Below the pieces are notes generated by a model. It was given only the letters and a program-made list of their open reading frames with translations, had not been told where the DNA came from and did not search any database. A DNA stretch of 64,000 bases, taken from positions 194,473 through 258,472 of the forward strand of contig KN834807.1 in NCBI GenBank assembly GCA_000827265.1, given 5' to 3'. Position 1 is the stretch's first letter. Every line of letters starts with the position of its first letter. Of the stretch, positions 24,921 to 36,436 are shown in pieces. The DNA is from Collybiopsis luxurians FD-317 M1 (lineage: Eukaryota; Basidiomycota; Agaricomycetes; Agaricales; Omphalotaceae). Both the position numbers and the translations under genes were made by a program.

Positions 24921-26200
24921 CAGGATGGCTGACTTGTGATTGATTTCCTTGCTCTGTTTTCTTCTGAATTTCTGAACGCGTCGGACGTTCCCCTTTACTC
25001 TCTTTTGCTACTCTCGCTGTTTAGCTCGTACTTACTTATACGTATATCAAACAGTTTTCTGACTTCACCAAAAACCTAGTAAATGTTGCTTACTTCTTTG
25101 TAGCTTCCATATCCAAATATTAAATAAGCATACACGTCGTCTTTTATATCTGGATATCCATACTTATCCCATTCCTCAGACATAAGTAATCTAAGATTCA
25201 AGAAACATAATAATCCCTCATAGGCAACAAACCAGAACATATGAATATATATCTGCAGTCTTCAGTTAGGCATTTAAGTGCAACCACTACCAAGGAGCAT
25301 CTAGTAAGATATCTTCAGGGGACCATTCCTCAGGGCGGTGAATATGGAAAAGATTTTGAAATTCTAGAGTGAGTGTTAGACTAGGGGGGCCCGGTACACA
25401 GGGTGACCAAATTTGGGCTAAAGTGTTCCTTTGCAATCAATAAATCGACAGAAAAAAAAAAAGGTATTTAACATCTTGTGATCTGTCTCAATCGATACAA
25501 AACCGGCGCATAAAATTGCATAAATTAAATTCAACGATCAGTAGTAAATACCTCGTTGAGAAAGAATGTCAGATCATGGTTTGTAGCTCGACGCATACCT
25601 TCAATGTAAGGTAGTCCAACCACATACGATGACCGCCCATTTGACCTGGAAAGGAATCCGGAAAGCTATACCTCAGTGCTAAATAAATCGACCTGGAATA
25701 GAGTAGTCAGTAAAAAGAAGGCTGTTGATAAGTACCTTTTCATATCCTTTCCGTATAAGCATTCCAGAATCACGAGAGCACCCAACTTAATGAACGACAA
25801 CAGGAAATTAATGGGTCCCATCGTTGGTCTATGATTGAGCTAAGTTTCCCAAATTTGGTGTGAACAGACCTAGGACACCATACACGAGAGGGTTCACGAC
25901 AACCTTGGGCTGAGGGCTCGAAAACGTTGTACCACCCGATGAACATCAGCAATGATACCGAAATCCACATAAGATTAAGAGACTTATATGTCTAGTTCTA
26001 AGCTCAGCCATTATATGAAAGACGGTGGAGCTGGATAGATTTTGTGAACTGAGAAGCATGTTCTAAATACTGAGATCAATTATAAGATGGGGCATGAGAA
26101 CTGCTTGTGTAAAATGCTGCATCATAACTTGATAGGTAAATACTGCGCTGCAAGGATGCAATGCGTCGGACGGACCGCAAGAACAGCATGAGCTAGTGTT
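24921..26200. other. intergenic, no gene seen
   Basis: The stretch follows the WSC gene and precedes duplication copy A. A minus-strand frame at about 25700-25970 (MWISVSLLMFIGWYNVFEPS, then LGALVILECLYGKDMKR after a possible intron) may be a gene remnant, but I do not recognise it. Confidence 0.35.
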
Positions 26201-26269
26201 CACTTGATCCAGTCGAATCCAAAAATGAGCCACAACTGCGCGGAGTTGCCGAAAATTCCAGCAAGCCTT

Positions 26270-26424
26270 CAAATCAGGACAGGGTTCCCCAAGTTGTCAA
26301 GTTTTTCTCGTTGCCGTTTTGTGGGTAATTTGGAAAGGAGAATGAGGATAAGGATGAGGATAAGAGAGGGAGACGCGGACGTGAAGCCGAAGAAGGTTTC
26401 TCGGTTCAAAGCGGAGAGATGTTA
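26270..26424 (+). pseudogene. decayed 3' end of the DUF3835 gene
   Basis: The frame ending VKPKKVSRFKAERC and the TAA that follows match the end of the full gene at 40574-43177 (VKPQKRVSRFKAERS). Upstream similarity fades through frame-shifted sequence, and the rest of the gene is absent. This is the left edge of duplication copy A and marks which copy is derived. Confidence 0.8.
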
Positions 26425-27591
26425 ATTGTAATAGATGTTGAGCAGGCGGAGTATGTACATATTACTTGTTGGTAGGTTATGATGGGCGCAACACACTGAA
26501 AATAGAAGGTATTTAAGTAACCTCGGCGGAGTGGATCACAGAAAATTAATGATTCGAGTGGCCTGGGTTTGTATACTGGTGAGTCTATTTCACTTATTGT
26601 GAATGGATGTTCCATTTCCATTCACTAACACTTGAACTGAGAATTGTTGCTCACTGACATAAGTATCATAGTACTCCTACAAACTTCATTTTTCCACGTT
26701 CGTGTAGGGATCTAGGGTAGCTATGGAAGAAAGGCAAGTTAATAACAGGGAGGACTCAAATTTGGAGTAGCGAGTTTGAGTACAATGGCACTGAACTTGG
26801 CTGTACTATGGCTATTCAGAAAAACCTTACTTGAGGTCGGGTACTGTGCAAGCTTTCCGAAGTCTGGAAGTAACTATTGGTTGCAGATATTCAAGTTCCC
26901 AACCAAGTGTGTAATTAATTACACAGAGGTGCGAGCTGAAATCAGTTGCAGATTATGCCACCTCGGAGAAATCATGAATCTAATGAACGACCACATCTGA
27001 ACTTGTATAACTATATATATATGTTTTTGCCTGTCTCTGCTAAGCCGAGGCAAAAAGATTAATTCGGAAGGGTCTCACGAAATGTTGCATTCCTAATTTC
27101 ATTTCTGTTTGACAAAACTGAAACTTTGTAATATTTTTCTTATGGATGTCAAATTCAAGATAGGACTGTTCTTTTGAGGCTGCCATCTTTGCCATGAAAC
27201 CTGTTATGTACAAGTCCTTATTACATATTTATCTGGTCAGTGGTGAACCCTGTTACCCACTGGTTGTAGTCTCCTTCCTTCACTCAGAGTATCTTGTACA
27301 AATTGTAAGAAGGAAAGTTAAAACTATGGACATTTTCATAGAATCCAAAAGCCATTAGCAGCAACAAATTTGAACAGAAGGTTGACCTTTGTGATAGGCC
27401 ACTGCAGGTTGCTGCTGACACAATAACATGTGGCATATAGACACCTCGGAGTCATCAGCTGATGGCCGACGGGACCAGCTCCCGCCATTCAACTCTGAAC
27501 CTTATCCGCCACGTTTGCATCATGCTTGTACCGATGAATCATAATGAAGTCAAGAACCCCTTGGCTGTGACGGTTTAACCCACAAAAACTA

Positions 27592-27832
27592 CAGCCGTTT
27601 GCAAAAAGTTTTGCCCACTCGAGTTTTCAACAGCTGTTTATCTGTATTTACTCATCCTATACATTTCGAGGCCCAGGCCCACCAAATCGTACGGAACCAC
27701 CATCCGACGATGGGTCCATCGCTATCTTCGGGCATACCGGCACTTGAATTATATAGGAATCCTATCAAAATACTAAATACAAATAAACACGGGTAGAAAA
27801 CTCGAGGGGGCAAAACTTTTTGCAAACGGCTG
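27592..27832. mobile_element. 241-bp MITE with long terminal inverted repeats, TA target duplication
   Basis: The left end CAGCCGTTTGCAAAAAGTTT and the right end AAACTTTTTGCAAACGGCTG are exact reverse complements. The near-perfect inverted repeat continues to about 40 bases and a weaker match to about 70. TA flanks both ends (27590-27591, 27833-27834). The paralogous site in copy B (near 44413) has a single TA and no insert, so this is a real insertion. It has no coding capacity; the TA duplication suggests mobilisation by a Tc1/mariner-type transposase. Confidence 0.9.
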
Positions 27833-28054
27833 TAGGTCAACCGGAAAAACTTAGTCACAACCTAAGCCGAGTCCTGACTTGCACCCCCATGGAGCGTTTA
27901 TGAAACGTCGGAGCTTCAAGTTTCAAATGGGTTGAGCTGGCACGCCCCTTCCTCGGTCGTAGAAGGCCAGCCATCAGGGAATTTTTTTTTGGCTAACGCA
28001 TCTTAGCAGGGGTGGAGGGTTGATCAAAAGCTTGCAGGAACACAGTGATATTCT

Positions 28055-28215
28055 CAGGACACGCCGAAAGCGTGCTACGTGCTCACATGCACGTTGTCGC
28101 CGCGGGCCTATCATTTATATAGTTCAAATTAATTGCAAATCGATTGAATCCGGGCCTTTCGGTCTACCTTACACTGGTCCAAATCTAGACAGGCAGTCAA
28201 CAAAGCAACCTTTAA
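28055..28215. promoter_or_regulatory. conserved block upstream of DUF262 gene A
   Basis: The block carries GCTACGTGCTCACATGCACG, GTCGCCGCGGGCCTATCATT and GGGCCTTTCGGTCTACCTTA, nearly identical to 44655-44840 in copy B, whereas flanking non-coding DNA has diverged more. ACGTGC/GCACGT form a short palindrome. Retention suggests a promoter or upstream activating region, about 300-450 bases before the ATG. Confidence 0.45.
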
Positions 28216-28515
28216 CAGCCATCCTCTTGAGGGTATATTGGGGGTCCGAGTGATTTAGCCATAGTCAAATGGATAGGTTTTGAAGTTCAAGACTTCTGTC
28301 ATGTTAATACCCATCAATGGTGGATAATTGCAATAAGAGAGGGTCGAGACTGAATATCGACATCACTTATTGGCTGTGTATTTCCCATACGGCTTTATCC
28401 TTTTTCTTGGCTGGATATAAATAATCTTGCCAGGAGTTGCTATCCAATCAACCCACCCATCTTGCCCCCTCCTTCTACCAAATTCCTATCTTTCCCCTTC
28501 TGCCATCCTCCCAAG

Positions 28516-30524
28516 ATGTCACCTTCTGATTCAGAACTCTCTGACATGTACGATCAACTCATTGAAGACTCAGATTCAGAGATTGTGCCAGTTTCAACTT
28601 CTACAAGAGCACCACCAAAAAAAAAAGCTTCTCAAGACCAAGAGTATAAGCTTCAGAAAGTACTCAAACCGCCAAGAGCGACAACATACGCTGCTAAAGC
28701 CTTGTGGGCACCTTTCTTTGTATTACGTGGGTAAAGTTGTGCTCACCTCGCCTTAGGTATGACCAAATTCACAACGCAAGCATCGATCTTTCTCCGGAAT
28801 ACCAACGCGGTACGATTTCCACGAGAGTTTGCTTCAATGCTTGATTTATGAATTCGCATATGAAACATTCTAGATGTTGTATGGAATGAAAACAAGCAAA
28901 TCAATCTCATAGATTCAATCTGCCGTAATTTCTATGTTCCACCGATCATCTTCGGTAGCCGTTTCTTGAACGCGTTTCGTATGATCAGATCCTCATGTAT
29001 GCTTGCAGCTGTAACTGTGGAGAGGGATGGTACAGAACGTCGTGTTTGCATTGATGGGAAACAACGATTGACCAGTATACGAAGGTAAGATATCGTCAAT
29101 CTATCATGATATCTGGTCAAAGTATGATGATTGACTCTATGTACCTCATACTTTGTTTCAAATAGGTTTATGGATGGCCTGGTAAGTGCAGTTCTCTCCG
29201 CTGAAACCATGATATTTCTCTTATACTTCTCAGATACCTTGTAAGTCATGCATCTCTACTCAATTCCTAGGATTCATTCACACCCTATTTGAAATTGATA
29301 GTCCGCGACTCGTATGTTATGTTCATTGCAGATGGGATGCTTTATGAGCTTGACTGTACCTGTTTTCTAGTTTTACTGGTCAGAAATTCTGGTTCAAGGA
29401 CACTGAAACTGCAAGTGCAAGGGAGAAAAAACTACTTCCAGAAAGTGTGCGCAAAATATTTTCAAACAGACAGATTGTATGCGTCGAATATGTAGAATTG
29501 ACACATGCAGAGGAACGGGATATCTTCAAGGTTTTCCACTTTTACTATCTTGATTTTGGTGCTATTCTTACTGGCAAGTTGAATGTTTGTAGAGGGTGCA
29601 GCAAGGTGAAGCTTTGAGACCTGATGAGAAACTCGGGATCGTTAGCACCAGTCGCACTGCCTTCATTCGCGAGTTGTTACAACTTCATGTACCCGAAGGA
29701 TCTTTCGGAAAGATTCCTTGGACAACCACCCGAGGTACAGATTTCTCTGTATTCGCTCGAGCAGTATATTGTATAGAGACGTGGTTTTCTTCTCCTGCCA
29801 ACGTTAATCCCTATACTTCACTAACATTCAAAACACTGGAAGCCTGGCTGGCAGGTACGTGACACGCTTGAGTATTTCTAATTATCTATCTTCTGTCGAG
29901 CAACTGGTGGCTTATGAGAAATTATGACAGGAGGAGGTGAGCTACCACGCAAATTCCAGGCCCAAGTTCGCGAAACATTCGAGCTATTGATGAAATTGGC
30001 TACCAACCAGAAGTATTCAGAGCCATTTTACAAGTACAAAAAGGTTGGTCTTCAATGCTTGTCGACCTTATCGCATGAGTCGAGAAATCTAATTCACTCC
30101 CTGATAGGTTGCCCCTGTCGAAATGGTCTTCATCGCACTCTTGATCTTTGTCCACGGTGTCCTTCCGTCTCCCGAGTCAAGGCTGTCCAAACAAGCACTT
30201 TCCGCACAAATCTCTGAAATGCGTGTATTTGTTCGCCAGGAATTTCCTGATCGTGTTCGCATGAATGATCACATTGGAAAAAAGCTTGTGGAATATATCA
30301 AAGACATAGAACGCAAGCCTGCTTCAACTCCGCAAGGGCCAGCAAAGTTTAAACGGAAGTGGGAGGACTCAACTGCCAGCGCAGAGCAATTGTTGGCTTC
30401 CAAACATTCGTCATCTCGACGAAAGCTTCTAACGCCCGAGTCGCCTACTTTTTCGACGGCTTTGGAACCTTCTACTTTGTATCCGAAAATAGCGTCATCT
30501 CCTAGACAGAAGGTAAGTGGATAA
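28516..30524 (+). CDS. DUF262 (GmrSD N-domain-like) protein, copy A
   Basis: From the ATG at 28516, an acidic N-terminus (MSPSDSELSDMYDQLIEDSD) and a basic stretch (PPKKKASQ) precede the DUF262 core: IDLSPEYQRDVVW, KQINLIDSICRNFYVPPIIF and CIDGKQRLTSI, the family's DGQQR-type motif in a ParB/Srx-like fold. The C-terminal half contains VPEGSFGKIPWTTTRGTDF, EPFYKYKKVAPVEMVFIALL and a low-complexity tail. DUF262 is the N-terminal NTP-binding and cleavage-related domain of bacterial GmrSD restriction enzymes; fungal homologues lack the partner and their function is unknown. About eight short introns are implied, and the junctions are shared with copy B. The last candidate intron begins at the final Lys; both the spliced and unspliced forms stop within a few codons. 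Apparently intact. Confidence 0.75.
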
Positions 30525-31169
30525 CATGCGCTTGTGTAATCTGTGCTAATTTCTTCGTCTTCTAATATGACAATGTAGTGAGATGATAAGTCAGTTAATC
30601 TCATTCAAGCCCGTTAAGCAAGTTGAAGCCATGAAATTTGATTCTCAGTACCTTTCCAGCAACACTATGAAGTTTCTTCTTCTTTTTTTTCTTATGTCTT
30701 TCTCTCGATATTGAGCTTGAGTAGTAAAGGCTGTATCATATCAGTTTCAGATTGCAGGCTTTCTGCCCTTATGCAATTTAGTTTGCGAAGCTCTCGGCCC
30801 TCATCAGGTTTTCATCTTTATATGCTTTACATAACTAAGTTCACATAACTCTTACTGTTGTACATAATCAACCTCGACAGCCAGAAATCTGAGAACATTG
30901 TACATAAAATATAATGATATTTCCTGAGTAGGGATTAGAGGAAAGACTCTGAAAAATGGATGCAGGCTTGAGCTGCAACCTGCTATAACCCTAAGTTTGG
31001 ATGCCATCTTAGTATGCCGTGAATCCTGTGATGCATCAGCAGGAGTCAAGTCATTAATATTGGAATTGCGCGTTTCCGGAACATCCTGTTACACAGCTAT
31101 TGGGTGTGTCGTGCGGCTTCAGACACCCTGATGTCTAGACTGTACAGCCATTGCATATGCAAGGTTATC

Positions 31170-32190
31170 GAGGGTCTTCAAATGTGTTGTTGTAGGCCGC
31201 CACCAGGGATCACACGGCAATGAGAAGTCCGGGAGCAACAATGGATGTAGATTATAAAAGAGCACCATTCAAGAAAGAACATGGTTGATCTGCAAGGCAA
31301 GGTGGAAGCTGATTGTCGGGCTTATTGTATAGGCATTTGCAAGCAGACACTCAGTGCGATAGAATGACAAACTTGAAAGCCACAAGTTAAGTAAATGCAG
31401 CTGGACATGATGATCGCCGAGCATTTTTTCAATTCGGAATTTCTTGAGCTTATCTGAAGAATGATCTGCGTTGCAAAACAGTGAAAACACTCTAGGCTTG
31501 AGAATTGAAAAAGGGACAGGAAGGTTAGCTTGAAAATGCCAGTAGGAAATAAGTCAATAGCAAGTCAACAGAAATAACTTGACGCGTAGTGGCCAACACT
31601 AATGCATGGGGGTACTCGTGCCTTTTTCAATGATGAGAACAAATTACTGAGCGAAAAGATGTAACGAAACTAACTGTGTTTGTATAAATTGCAAGAGTTA
31701 GACCAATTCAACATTGCCTGTCTTGGATCAGGCACAAAATTGTTGACGCATAGTAGACTTGGCATTCCATAGCATTCCATGTACTCGTAACCTACTGGGA
31801 TACAATACTCCTTATCTTTTTGCCCAGAGTGTGTAATCACTAACAGTAATCCACCATTCCTTATGACTTTGATTTTTTGATACATTGCACAATACCCGTC
31901 ACGCTGGGACAGAGAGGAACTGTTGAAGTTGACTATCCGTTCAGCTTCAGACCGCCCTCCAAAAAGTTGTCCGTAATGTATCATAATTTAGAGAGCAAAT
32001 AATTACGCAGATTCCTCTGTGAGAAGGTTTACCGACTCCTATCCCCCTCGACTCTGTCCAGGGAAGGACTTCGATAAAAAAAACCATCGGCCAGGTCACA
32101 TTCGCACGGACCATGTATGGGAAAAATGTAAGCACGTTGTCACTGCAGTCGTCCGACAAGGACGATTCCTTTATTTTATTTCGACTAGTA
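31170..32190. mobile_element. insertion of about 1 kb in copy A, unclassified
   Basis: Copy B runs continuously from CTTCAAACAGAGTTGCCAAATTT (about 47808-47830). In copy A the matching halves are separated: CTTCAAA at about 31170, and AGAGCTTCCAAATTTG resuming near 32190. The inserted DNA includes the dispersed repeat shared with 14500-14650. I found no clear terminal repeats or coding capacity, so the class is open. A deletion in B is less likely given the shared dispersed repeat. Confidence 0.55.
31220..31345. repeat. dispersed repeat, copy 2 (related to 14500-14650)
   Basis: It contains GGGAGCAACAATGG, GATTATAAAAGAGCACC and GCAAGGCAAGGTGGA, collinear with the copy at 14.5 kb. It sits inside the insertion in duplication copy A. 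Confidence 0.5.
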
Positions 32191-32209
32191 ACAGAGCTTC
32201 CAAATTTGT

Positions 32210-32480
32210 TTAGGCGCAGATGACTGATGGGAAATGACTGAATCAACAGGGCAATCAAACTTGAACGCTCTTACTAGTCTTCAAATCATATCTTGATGAA
32301 TTTTGAATAGCCCCATGTCATCGGGCAAGCCGTCAAAGAAAACCTATCAATCTGTTTAACCAAAGATGGTTGATCAAGCGGGAATGGATAAATCAAACAG
32401 GCCCGGGGCATGCAATCTTGTTATCAAATGGCCCATCACTGGTTTTCCAATTGTTTTTTTTTTGGACAGCCTAAAGGTTG
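32210..32480. repeat. internal tandem-like duplication in copy A
   Basis: Two segments, about 32215-32320 and 32366-32480, each resemble the single segment 47840-47960 of copy B (ACTGATCAAGAGGGAATGAT, ATCAAAC, ACTGGTTTCCCAAT, CAGCC). Copy A therefore carries this part twice. Confidence 0.5.
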
Positions 32481-34239
32481 GAACGTCGAACAAGCTGTGT
32501 AAAAGGGGTAGTAAGAGAACATCAAAGAAAACATGTACTCAGGGTTATGGAAAGTGACAGGCCGGCCCAATGCAAGCCCTCTTCATAAAAGCCAATTTCT
32601 CCCCTGCTCTGTGGATCTTTTCAGAGCTTTAAGATGAGAAAACTGAAGCTCATATATTGGTCTGTATGCTCTGAAAACACCATAGTCTTAGATATTCTTA
32701 TGGTGCAGAAATGGTCAATTAAGTGAATTTGGGGACATTGATTGGCCCATCATTTTCCAAGTGCCTGAGTACTCAGCAGAAATTATCCTCTGCTAATAAA
32801 GTTCCGCTGTTCATTGCACATAGCAGTAACTGGATGTATAGGTGAGTTCCAATGGCCGGGTCCGGTATGCAGCATGCTCAAATTTCTTTACCAAAATAGA
32901 AAGAGGGTGTACATCCGCAGCATCAGCAAGAGAAAGAGAGTAGAGCTTCAGAGGATCAAAGCCTTTGTCAGCTTACTAAGACGATAGATGCGCCACTGAA
33001 CGGTCAGTCAGTATGCGATACGTTAGGGGCTAATAAATCAACCAAAATGAGGGATATAAGAAAATTCAAAACCGGATATCGACCCTGCTAAGAGCCTACA
33101 TAGCGCTAGCGAATCTGTAATGATTACATGATCAAGAATTAGGAAGGGGATCTTCCGAGTTCATTTTACCTCATCTAGAGTGGGACTTCAATCGCTTCTC
33201 TACTTCTGCTGTACACGATGGACGTATTCTCTTTTACTTGGGCAATTACGCCAATTTCATCTGAGATTCACAGCTAATTATGTAAGTGCTCTGGGTCTTC
33301 CCTCGGGAGCTTACTTACCCGTACCTTGTGAAGTCAGGATGGAGCAACTCCCAAAATACAAAAAGCCTTCCCGCAAACTATATTGCAGTCTACCTTGAAC
33401 TCCACGATTGCACCACTCCGACTTCACTGGAGCGACTTATCCGACCAGCCTGAGAAGGAATCGCATTATATCCGCTTTACTCTCATGGATACCTTTGATT
33501 CGCGCTCCCTTGACTCGGACCAAGAAAGCATTCTGTATTCAACAAGCCTCCAATCCGATGCCCAGAGCTATACTTAGTTCTGCGGAAAAAAATAGGACCC
33601 TTGACTGCTTGCTACACGTTACTACCCACTACCAGGAGGTACAAACAACCCCGGAGGAACGCCCTCCATAGATACCTGCCCCCCCGCCGGAGATGGCCGT
33701 TTAACCGTTGTCGTCGTTCCCCGCTCTTTGGTGGTTGGTCTCGGACTCCTAATAAACATACGCCGTCACTACGGCTATTTCGTGGACCTACCTTGACCGC
33801 GACAGCCTATGGTCCAGATGCATGAAAGTGGCGCGATTCCTCGACAGGGGGATGAGGCACATCGTAATCGCCTCCGCTGGAACGTTTTTCCTGCTTTGGG
33901 AGACCCATTCGCGTTTCGGACCCGACTTCCGATCGAGTTCTAACTTGTTACCTTTCACTGACAACCACGTCTTGCGATGCTGCAACGCTAGTAGCGATAT
34001 CATCTTGAAAAGCCCAAGAAAACGGCCGTCACCGTTGCTTGCTGCTGTGCCGACAGGTCGCGCCATCGCGCGGTTACGTTGCGGAAGCGTCTCAAAAGGT
34101 ACCTCCCCTATACGATCGATGACCTCAGCCTTCGGGACGACTTTTACCCTCGACTTTTTATTTATTTTTATTTCCAGCCTGGACCTCTGGGGAAAGAAAA
34201 CCCATCTCCCCACCAAACCCCCTCTTTTCACGGACCACC

Positions 34240-36196
34240 ATGGGCGCAGGAGCAGACACTGGAGATCTCAGCTGGAATGTATTCTCAAAAGAGTACCGTC
34301 GACCGCTACTCTTTTGCGCTATCGCGGTGATAGGTGCTATTCTATATGGATGTAAGGACGTTCCGTCCTTCTAGTTGCTTCTAGAAGGACATCAAGAGTT
34401 AATTTTGTCTATGCATCCAGATGACGGGACGTATTACACGAGTATCCTGGATATGACCAAATTTAATAATGACTATGGAAAACCCACAACGAACAGCGAT
34501 GGGAGTGTGACCTATGCAATTACATCGCAGGACAAATCACTGGTATGTTTACGTCTTTTCATCCAAGCAATTTAATTTCCTGATGACGGTCATTTTAGAC
34601 CACGTCCATCGTGCAAGCAGGCGAGGTTGTTGGTTCTTTGATTGCAGGCCCTATTGGAGACTGGGGTGGCAGGCGGCTAGGGATGCAGACTGCTTGCTTG
34701 CTTGTGACTATTGGTGTGATTATTCAGATATCCGTTGCTGGAAGTATTCCGTGAGTATTAGCAAAAGTTTTGAACGTCTCTGCGTTGGTCTTACCTTTCT
34801 TAAGCGCCCTCACTACTGGTCGTGCGGTTCTAGGTATGGGGATTGGCTGTATCTCCAATGCCGTTCCGCTTTACCTTTCAGAGGTACAGTCGTCCCTTTC
34901 TTATTTTCCGACTTCTTACTGAGCACACTCCTCAGATTCCCCCGGTTGCCATTCGTGGCTCTATCGTCGGAAGCTGGCAACTAATGCTAGCCATCGGTCA
35001 AGTCATCGGTGCCTGTGTTGGTCAAGGTGTCAAAGACCGAATGGATACTGGCGCCTACCGGATTCCAATGGGCCTCAACCTCGGTATTGTCCTCCTCCTC
35101 TCCACAGGTGCCCTATGGATCCCCGAGTCTCCTCGATGGCTATTTTCCAAAGGCCGAGAACAAGAAACCATCAGAGCTCTCGAGCGTGTGAACGCAGACC
35201 AGCCGAACGTCGCGGACGCAGTGCAGGAACAATTCATCGCCTACGCCAAAGCGAAGGAGGATGAACAAAAGTTGAGTGGTGATGAACCTTCTCAATGGTC
35301 TGATCTTTTCCGTGGAACCACTCGTAGAAAGTTCATCTGTGCCGTTGGGATTTTGATCTCGCAGCAGATTGGGGGAGTGCAGTTTATATTTTCGTATACG
35401 ACGACGTTCCTTTCCGGAGTTGGGATTGAGAATGCGTTTTTGATTACGATTATTGTGGATCTTATCGAGGTTATTGGTGTTATTGTGTCGTTCTTCCTTG
35501 TCAACCGCTATGGACGCCGGCCTCTCCTTCTCATAACATCGGCCTTCATGACTGTCTTTCTAGTGGTCGGTATACTTACCCTTTTCACTCCAAGTTTGAT
35601 TCTCCTTGACGCTATTTCGTTTCCAGATCGTCGGTGCCATGGGAAGCCTTCACGGACACCGAACCTCTGCACAGAACAACCTCATCGCCGCCGGCATCAT
35701 CCTCTACGTCTTTTTCTTCAACTTGGCTTGGGGACCCCTCGCATGGGTCATCGCTACCGAGCTCTCCGTAGGCAAAAACCGACAAAAAATCATGTCCGTC
35801 GGCACTGCGTGTTTTTGGATTTCAGCGTTCGTCGTAACGTTTACGATGCCTTATCTTTATGATGCTACGGAAGCCAATCTCGAAGCGCAGATTGGGTACA
35901 TTTATGCGGGGGGATCGCTCATTGCGATGGTGTTTGTGTATTTCTTCATTCCGGAGACTTTAGGGAGGAGCTTGGAGGAGATTAATCGTGAGTTGTTATA
36001 TTCTTTTGGCTACGTTTTGACGAGTGGTGCTGATGAGATACATGTGTATGTAGATATGATGGATGCAAAGATTCCTACGTTGGAATGGAGTACGTATGAT
36101 TTGAATAGGGATGTTGAGCGGGAGACGATAAAGAAGAATGGGGCTCAGGTTGAGCATATTGACCATCCTAATGATAAGGGGGACAAGGTTGTATAG
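34240..36196 (+). CDS. MFS sugar transporter
   Basis: This is a 12-helix proton-linked sugar importer of the major facilitator superfamily at the plasma membrane. The ATG at 34240 (context CACCATGG) starts MGAGADTGDLSWNVFSKEYR and the first helix ILYGYDGTYYTSIL. Family motifs are GDWGGRRLGMQTACL (loop 2-3), PLYLSEIPPVAIRGSIVGSW, WIPESPRWLFSKGRE, QQIGGVQFIFSYTTTF, LVNRYGRRPLLL and PETLGRSLEEIN. The final intron (about 35989-36053) joins EIN to MMDAKIPTLEW, the normal C-terminal sequence of the family. The stop is the TAG at 36194-36196. The intron at about 35572-35625 joins FLVVG to IVGAMGSL. It resembles fungal alpha-glucoside or hexose carriers, but the substrate cannot be set from sequence alone. 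Confidence 0.88.
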
Positions 36197-36436
36197 ATTC
36201 ATATAATAATTTAGATACTAGATAGATACCTGCGAAAACTTAGTGCAATTTACTAAAGGAGTATTCTGGCGCTTATGTGATAACCGATAACCGTTAAGCG
36301 CTCAGTAATTTTTTTTTTTTTCGAGATTTGATTCCCGTCACCTTTGAGCTTGTTTCCATTCCTTCATCGGGTACAAAGGGGATCCTATATTGCCTCTTTC
36401 CGCTAGGTCTACCACCATCCTTGTCTCCGTACCACC

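Larger units (their letters stand above)
26425..28515. other. duplicated intergenic DNA upstream of DUF262 gene A
   Basis: Non-coding by comparison: alignment to 43178-45116 shows scattered substitutions and indels that break every frame. It includes the MITE at 27592-27832 and a well-conserved block at about 28055-28215. Confidence 0.6.
26200..33000. repeat. segmental duplication, copy A
   Basis: This is homologous in direct orientation to about 42940-48330. Landmarks in the same order in both: the VSRFKAER-coding end of the DUF3835 gene, GCACTGAACTTGGCTGT, CATCAGCTGATGGCCGAC, the block with GCTACGTGCTCACATGCACG, the DUF262 gene, and the segment with AATGGCCGGGT or AATGGCAGGGT. Copy A is longer because of a MITE (27592-27832), an insertion of about 1 kb (31170-32190) and an internal repeat (32210-32480). 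Exact edges need an alignment. Confidence 0.85.
30525..34239. other. end of duplication copy A and sugar-transporter upstream region
   Basis: 30525-33000 is duplicated non-coding DNA with later insertions. 33000-34239 is single-copy DNA before the transporter. Open frames at 33383-33830 and 33822-34355 have no recognisable features. A CTGGGG at about 34187, of the type bound by fungal carbon-catabolite repressors, lies close to the start, but so short a motif is weak evidence. Confidence 0.4.

Noticed and set aside
33822..34355. 177-codon plus-strand open frame before the sugar transporter
   Set aside because: It overlaps the transporter's first exon in another frame, has no recognisable domain, and lies in the promoter region. 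Chance openness is the simpler reading.
36240..36330. Repeated ATAACCG motifs and a T-run before met2 considered as a terminator
   Set aside because: Eukaryotic genes do not use hairpin-plus-T terminators; no further support.
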